Source: Chara braunii
Taxonomy: Eukaryota; Streptophyta; Charophyceae; Charales; Characeae
Length of the DNA: 31,329 nt
Direction: 5' to 3'
Assembly (NCBI GenBank): GCA_003427395.1
Contig: BFEA01000150.1
Span: 438,140-469,468, forward strand
A program made the translations under genes and the position numbers. Shown piece after piece: positions 28,959 through 31,329 of this stretch. The notes beneath the pieces were generated by a model. The model saw only the letters and a program-made list of their open reading frames with translations. It did no database searches and had not been told where the DNA came from. Every line of letters begins with the position of its first letter. Within the stretch, counting starts at the first letter, position 1.

Positions 28959-29690
28959 GATGCCAAGGTGGCTAGCATTTGTGACTGGCCACGACCTCTG
29001 TTTGTAACCAAGGTCAGATCTTTCTTAGGGATGATTGACTACTACCGTAATTTTGTAAAGAACTATAGCATTGTGACCTCCTTTTTGACTGATCGAACTC
29101 GACTTGACACACCATGAGAATGGACTAACGAGTGTGAAGCTGCTTTCAAGTGTTTGAAGCATGCTTTCATGCACCAGAAGGTTCTCATGGGTCCTGATCC
29201 TAAGAGGTCATTCGTTGTGACCACTTACACAAGCTAATATGACATTGACGCAGTGCTGGCTCAGCAGGAAGGGAAGAACTTAAGGCCGATCGAGTACATG
29301 AGTAAGAAGATGTCATCAAAGAAGTTGGCGAAGTCCACCTACATAAGGGAACTCTACGCCCTCTACAAAACACTTGTTCACTTGAGACACTATCGGTTGG
29401 GAAGATTTTTCTATTTGAGCATTGACCATCAGGCACTCAAGTGAATCAAGACAGAACATGTCCTCTCTAATGCACTTAAACGCTGGATCGAGGTCATAGA
29501 CCAATATGACTTTAAGCTAGATTATGTGAAGGGAGAGTACAACAAGGTTGTTGATGCGTTGTCACGTAGGGCAGACTACCTAGGTGCGCTAATTACTGAG
29601 TTTGGCTTATCTGACGATGTAACTCGGTTAATAGTGGAAACCTACAAGAAAGACCCTGTCATATGCAAACTTCAGACCCAAGACAAGGCC
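28959..29690 (+). pseudogene. Ty3/Gypsy RNase H region (broken)
   Basis: Starts with the RT connection (RSFLGMIDYYRNFV), then EWTNECEAAF, FVVTTYTS with stop, DIDAVLAQQ, IEYMSKKM, YIRELYAL, SIDHQALK and VVDALSRR. The usual catalytic TDAS reads TTYTS, so the first Asp is lost; the Glu (in RELYAL) and the Asp (in IDHQ) remain. In-frame stops at 29115, 29235 and 29442. RNase H would remove the RNA strand during copying. Confidence 0.85.
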
Positions 29691-30590
29691 ACATCCGATT
29701 AGTTTGTGGTGGTAGATGGGTTACTCTTTCTTGAAAAGGTGGGACTCAAGAGAGTAGTCGTTCCATCTAGTGACATTTTGCGTAGTTTGCTTATAGGAGA
29801 GTGTCATGATGCAACATGACATTTTGGCTATAAAATGACTAGTGCAAATCTGGTACAACGATTTTGGTGGCCTGGTATGCCAGACAAAGCCAAGCAGTAT
29901 GTACAGACTGGTCAAGTCTGTCAGCAGGACAAACCGCGAAGGCAAGCTCCGCTTGGGTTACTCAAGCCCTTGCCCATTCCTGTTGGTCCAAGATAGAGTG
30001 TCTTCATGGACTTCATGGATACCCTTGTGACCAGCAAGAGTGACAAAAGACATGCATTCGTCATAGTTGATATGTTTACTAAGTACGAGAGACTGATTGC
30101 CATGCCGGAGACTGCAAGGGTTGAACACATCATCAAATTATTTATGGATAACTGGATATATGACTTGGGACTGCCAAAGATCATGGTTAGTGACAGAGAT
30201 GCTTGTTTCACCAGTGAAATGTGGAAGAAGGTTGCGGAGCAGATGGGCAACCAACTCTAGATTACTTCTGGGAATCATTCCGAAGCCAACGGGCAAGCTG
30301 AACAGATGAACCGAGTGATGCAACATGTGTTGAGGCATTGCATTAAGCCCAACCAACATGACTAGGATAAAAAGTTACCTCTCATTGCTAACCTGTAAAA
30401 CAATGTTGTGCACAACACCACCAACGTTAGTCCCAACCAGCTGCATCTAGGGTGGAAGCCTATATCTGCTCTAGACTTTCTTTTGCCTGTAAACCGAATT
30501 GTTGCTACTCCTGGAACTGTAGAATTTGGTGTCTTGTATAAGAAGTTTTTGCAGCAAGTTGTCAAACACATCAAGAAATCTAAGAAGCAA
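29691..30590 (+). pseudogene. Ty3/Gypsy integrase (broken)
   Basis: The H-x4-H part of the zinc-binding domain is present (His codons 29805 and 29820). Its first Cys is replaced by Gly (29910) while the second (29919) remains. Core residues: Asp at 30009 (MDF), Asp at 30192 (VSDRD), Glu at 30300 (GQAEQ). The D-to-E spacing is exactly 35 residues, the classic DD35E. Further on, VHNTTNVSPNQLHLGW is typical. In-frame stops: 29700, 29817, 29994, 30258, 30363 and 30396. Integrase would insert the DNA copy into the genome. Confidence 0.9.
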
Positions 30591-31007
30591 TGATTGTTTA
30601 TGAGAACAAACATCGCCAACAGTTCACATTTCAGGTAGGGGAACTTGTTTGGGTTAAGTCTGGTAAGCTAAGACAAAAATTTGGTATCTCTAGGAAACTA
30701 ATGCCGCAATACTTTGGTCCTTGGGAAGTCTCGGATATTGTGGGTAGTGATATCGATGACCCCTCGTATGTAATTCGAATCATTGATCACTTGCACACTT
30801 ACTCTGCGTTTCATGCCTCCAAGCTTGCACCTTTTGCTGGGACACAGCAGTTCCTATCAAGGAGATCAATGCTGCCCCCAACCATGGATGGCCACGTTGA
30901 CGTCGACGACATTTTGGAGCACAGAGACATGTCCAAAATTTGAATCAAGTTTTCAAGTTTTCAACTTGCTCACAAGTTGGAACCAACATTGGAATTACGT
31001 GAAATGA
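30587..31007 (+). pseudogene. Gypsy pol C-terminus, possible chromodomain start
   Basis: After a frameshift near 30590 the frame continues with VGELVWVKSGKL, LMPQYFGPWEV, YVIRI and AFHASKLAP, the standard integrase C-terminal module. Then comes VDVDDILEHRD, which looks like the beginning of a chromodomain (usually VE-IL-HR). A stop at 30941 follows; another frame to 31007 contains LLTSW, which could be the remains of the aromatic chromodomain core. If so, the element was a chromovirus. I am moderately sure of the C-terminal module and unsure of the chromodomain. Confidence 0.65.
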
Positions 31008-31329
31008 TGCGGCCAATCGTTTAGGAGGGTCGGGTCCATGTTTCCAACCGTTTACCAACATGCGGCCTGCATGTTTTCAACATGTGATCAACGTTGGTCC
31101 AACATGTTTTCAACATGTGTGTGTTGGAAAATTTTTGGTCTTAAGTTCCCAGCATTGTAGTTCACTACTGCGTGGTAACGGCGGTGCTAACGACCTGTTT
31201 TCACCTTTTTGTGGCCCGCAGTACTGAACCGTGATGTTTTCATGGACACATTGATGTTGTGCGCGGGGTTGAGAACATGGATTGGTGAGATATATAACGA
31301 GACCGTGGGATTGGTAGGGGAAAAAAAAA
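31008..31329 (+). other. Region after pol, with CAACATGT repeats
   Basis: 31060-31130 contains CAACATG(T) at least four times, twice preceded by GTTTT, and ACATGT/ACATGT palindromes. This should hold the polypurine tract and 3' LTR of the Gypsy element. AGGAGGGTCGGG at about 31023 is a possible polypurine tract. I find no match to the sequence upstream of gag, so the LTR is unproven. The window ends in an A-run. Confidence 0.45.

Noticed and set aside
25800-30943. Alternative genetic code (TAG read as an amino acid)
   Set aside because: TGA and TAA also interrupt conserved motifs, frameshifts are present, and active-site residues are lost; decay explains it better.

Overview
The window looks like repeat-rich, gene-poor nuclear DNA of a streptophyte (green plant lineage). 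Three things point there. A U6 snRNA-like segment at 12484-12546 ends in a plant-style 3' part. A broken piece of a mitochondrial-type rpl2 gene lies at 14717-14968. A Ty3/Gypsy polyprotein remnant fills the right end. The Gypsy proteins remind me of those of the charophyte alga Chara, but that is from memory and unverified. I see no intact host protein-coding gene. One assembly gap (N, 10524-10920) sits between poly-T runs, and a single N lies in a poly-T run at 15489.

Layout. 1-1330 is a pyrimidine-only tandem repeat. 1385-1860 is a duplicated block. 2633-3014 is a tandem repeat with a monomer of exactly 147 bp. 3404-4053 holds a tRNA-like SINE head and the first of three copies of a structured ~510 bp repeat ('family A': 3551-4053 +, 9791-10304 +, 17831-18342 -). 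Two stretches of unrecognised, decayed coding sequence related to each other (4078-4669 on minus, 15690-17350 on plus) each run towards a family A copy. 7203-7293 carries a hammerhead-ribozyme-like fold. A composite retroposon with a tRNA-like head, a U6-like middle and two hairpins occurs twice (7625-7985 minus, 12330-12795 plus). A second structured family ('family B', 8075-8470 and 11535-11900) carries a palindromic hairpin that is also found alone at 9363 and 25211.

Two non-autonomous hAT-like transposons are delimited by 8-bp target duplications (10365-11064 and 19639-20356). The second interrupts a ~125 bp tandem array. 14236-14968 is probably organelle-derived, with a group II maturase fragment and an rpl2 fragment. 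20779-21491 is an array of hairpins that share a loop but have different, base-paired stems. From about 25.8 kb to 30.94 kb runs a dead Ty3/Gypsy element (gag, protease, RT, RNase H, integrase) with about twenty in-frame stops and three frameshifts. A 403 bp TA-flanked inverted-repeat element is nested in its protease region.

Nothing here forms an operon or pathway. The biology is transposon activity, nesting and decay, together with several repeat families whose copies differ in sequence but keep the same base-pairing. The strongest candidates for something undescribed are the tRNA/U6 composite family, the shared-loop hairpin array, the structured families A and B, and the degenerate hammerhead.
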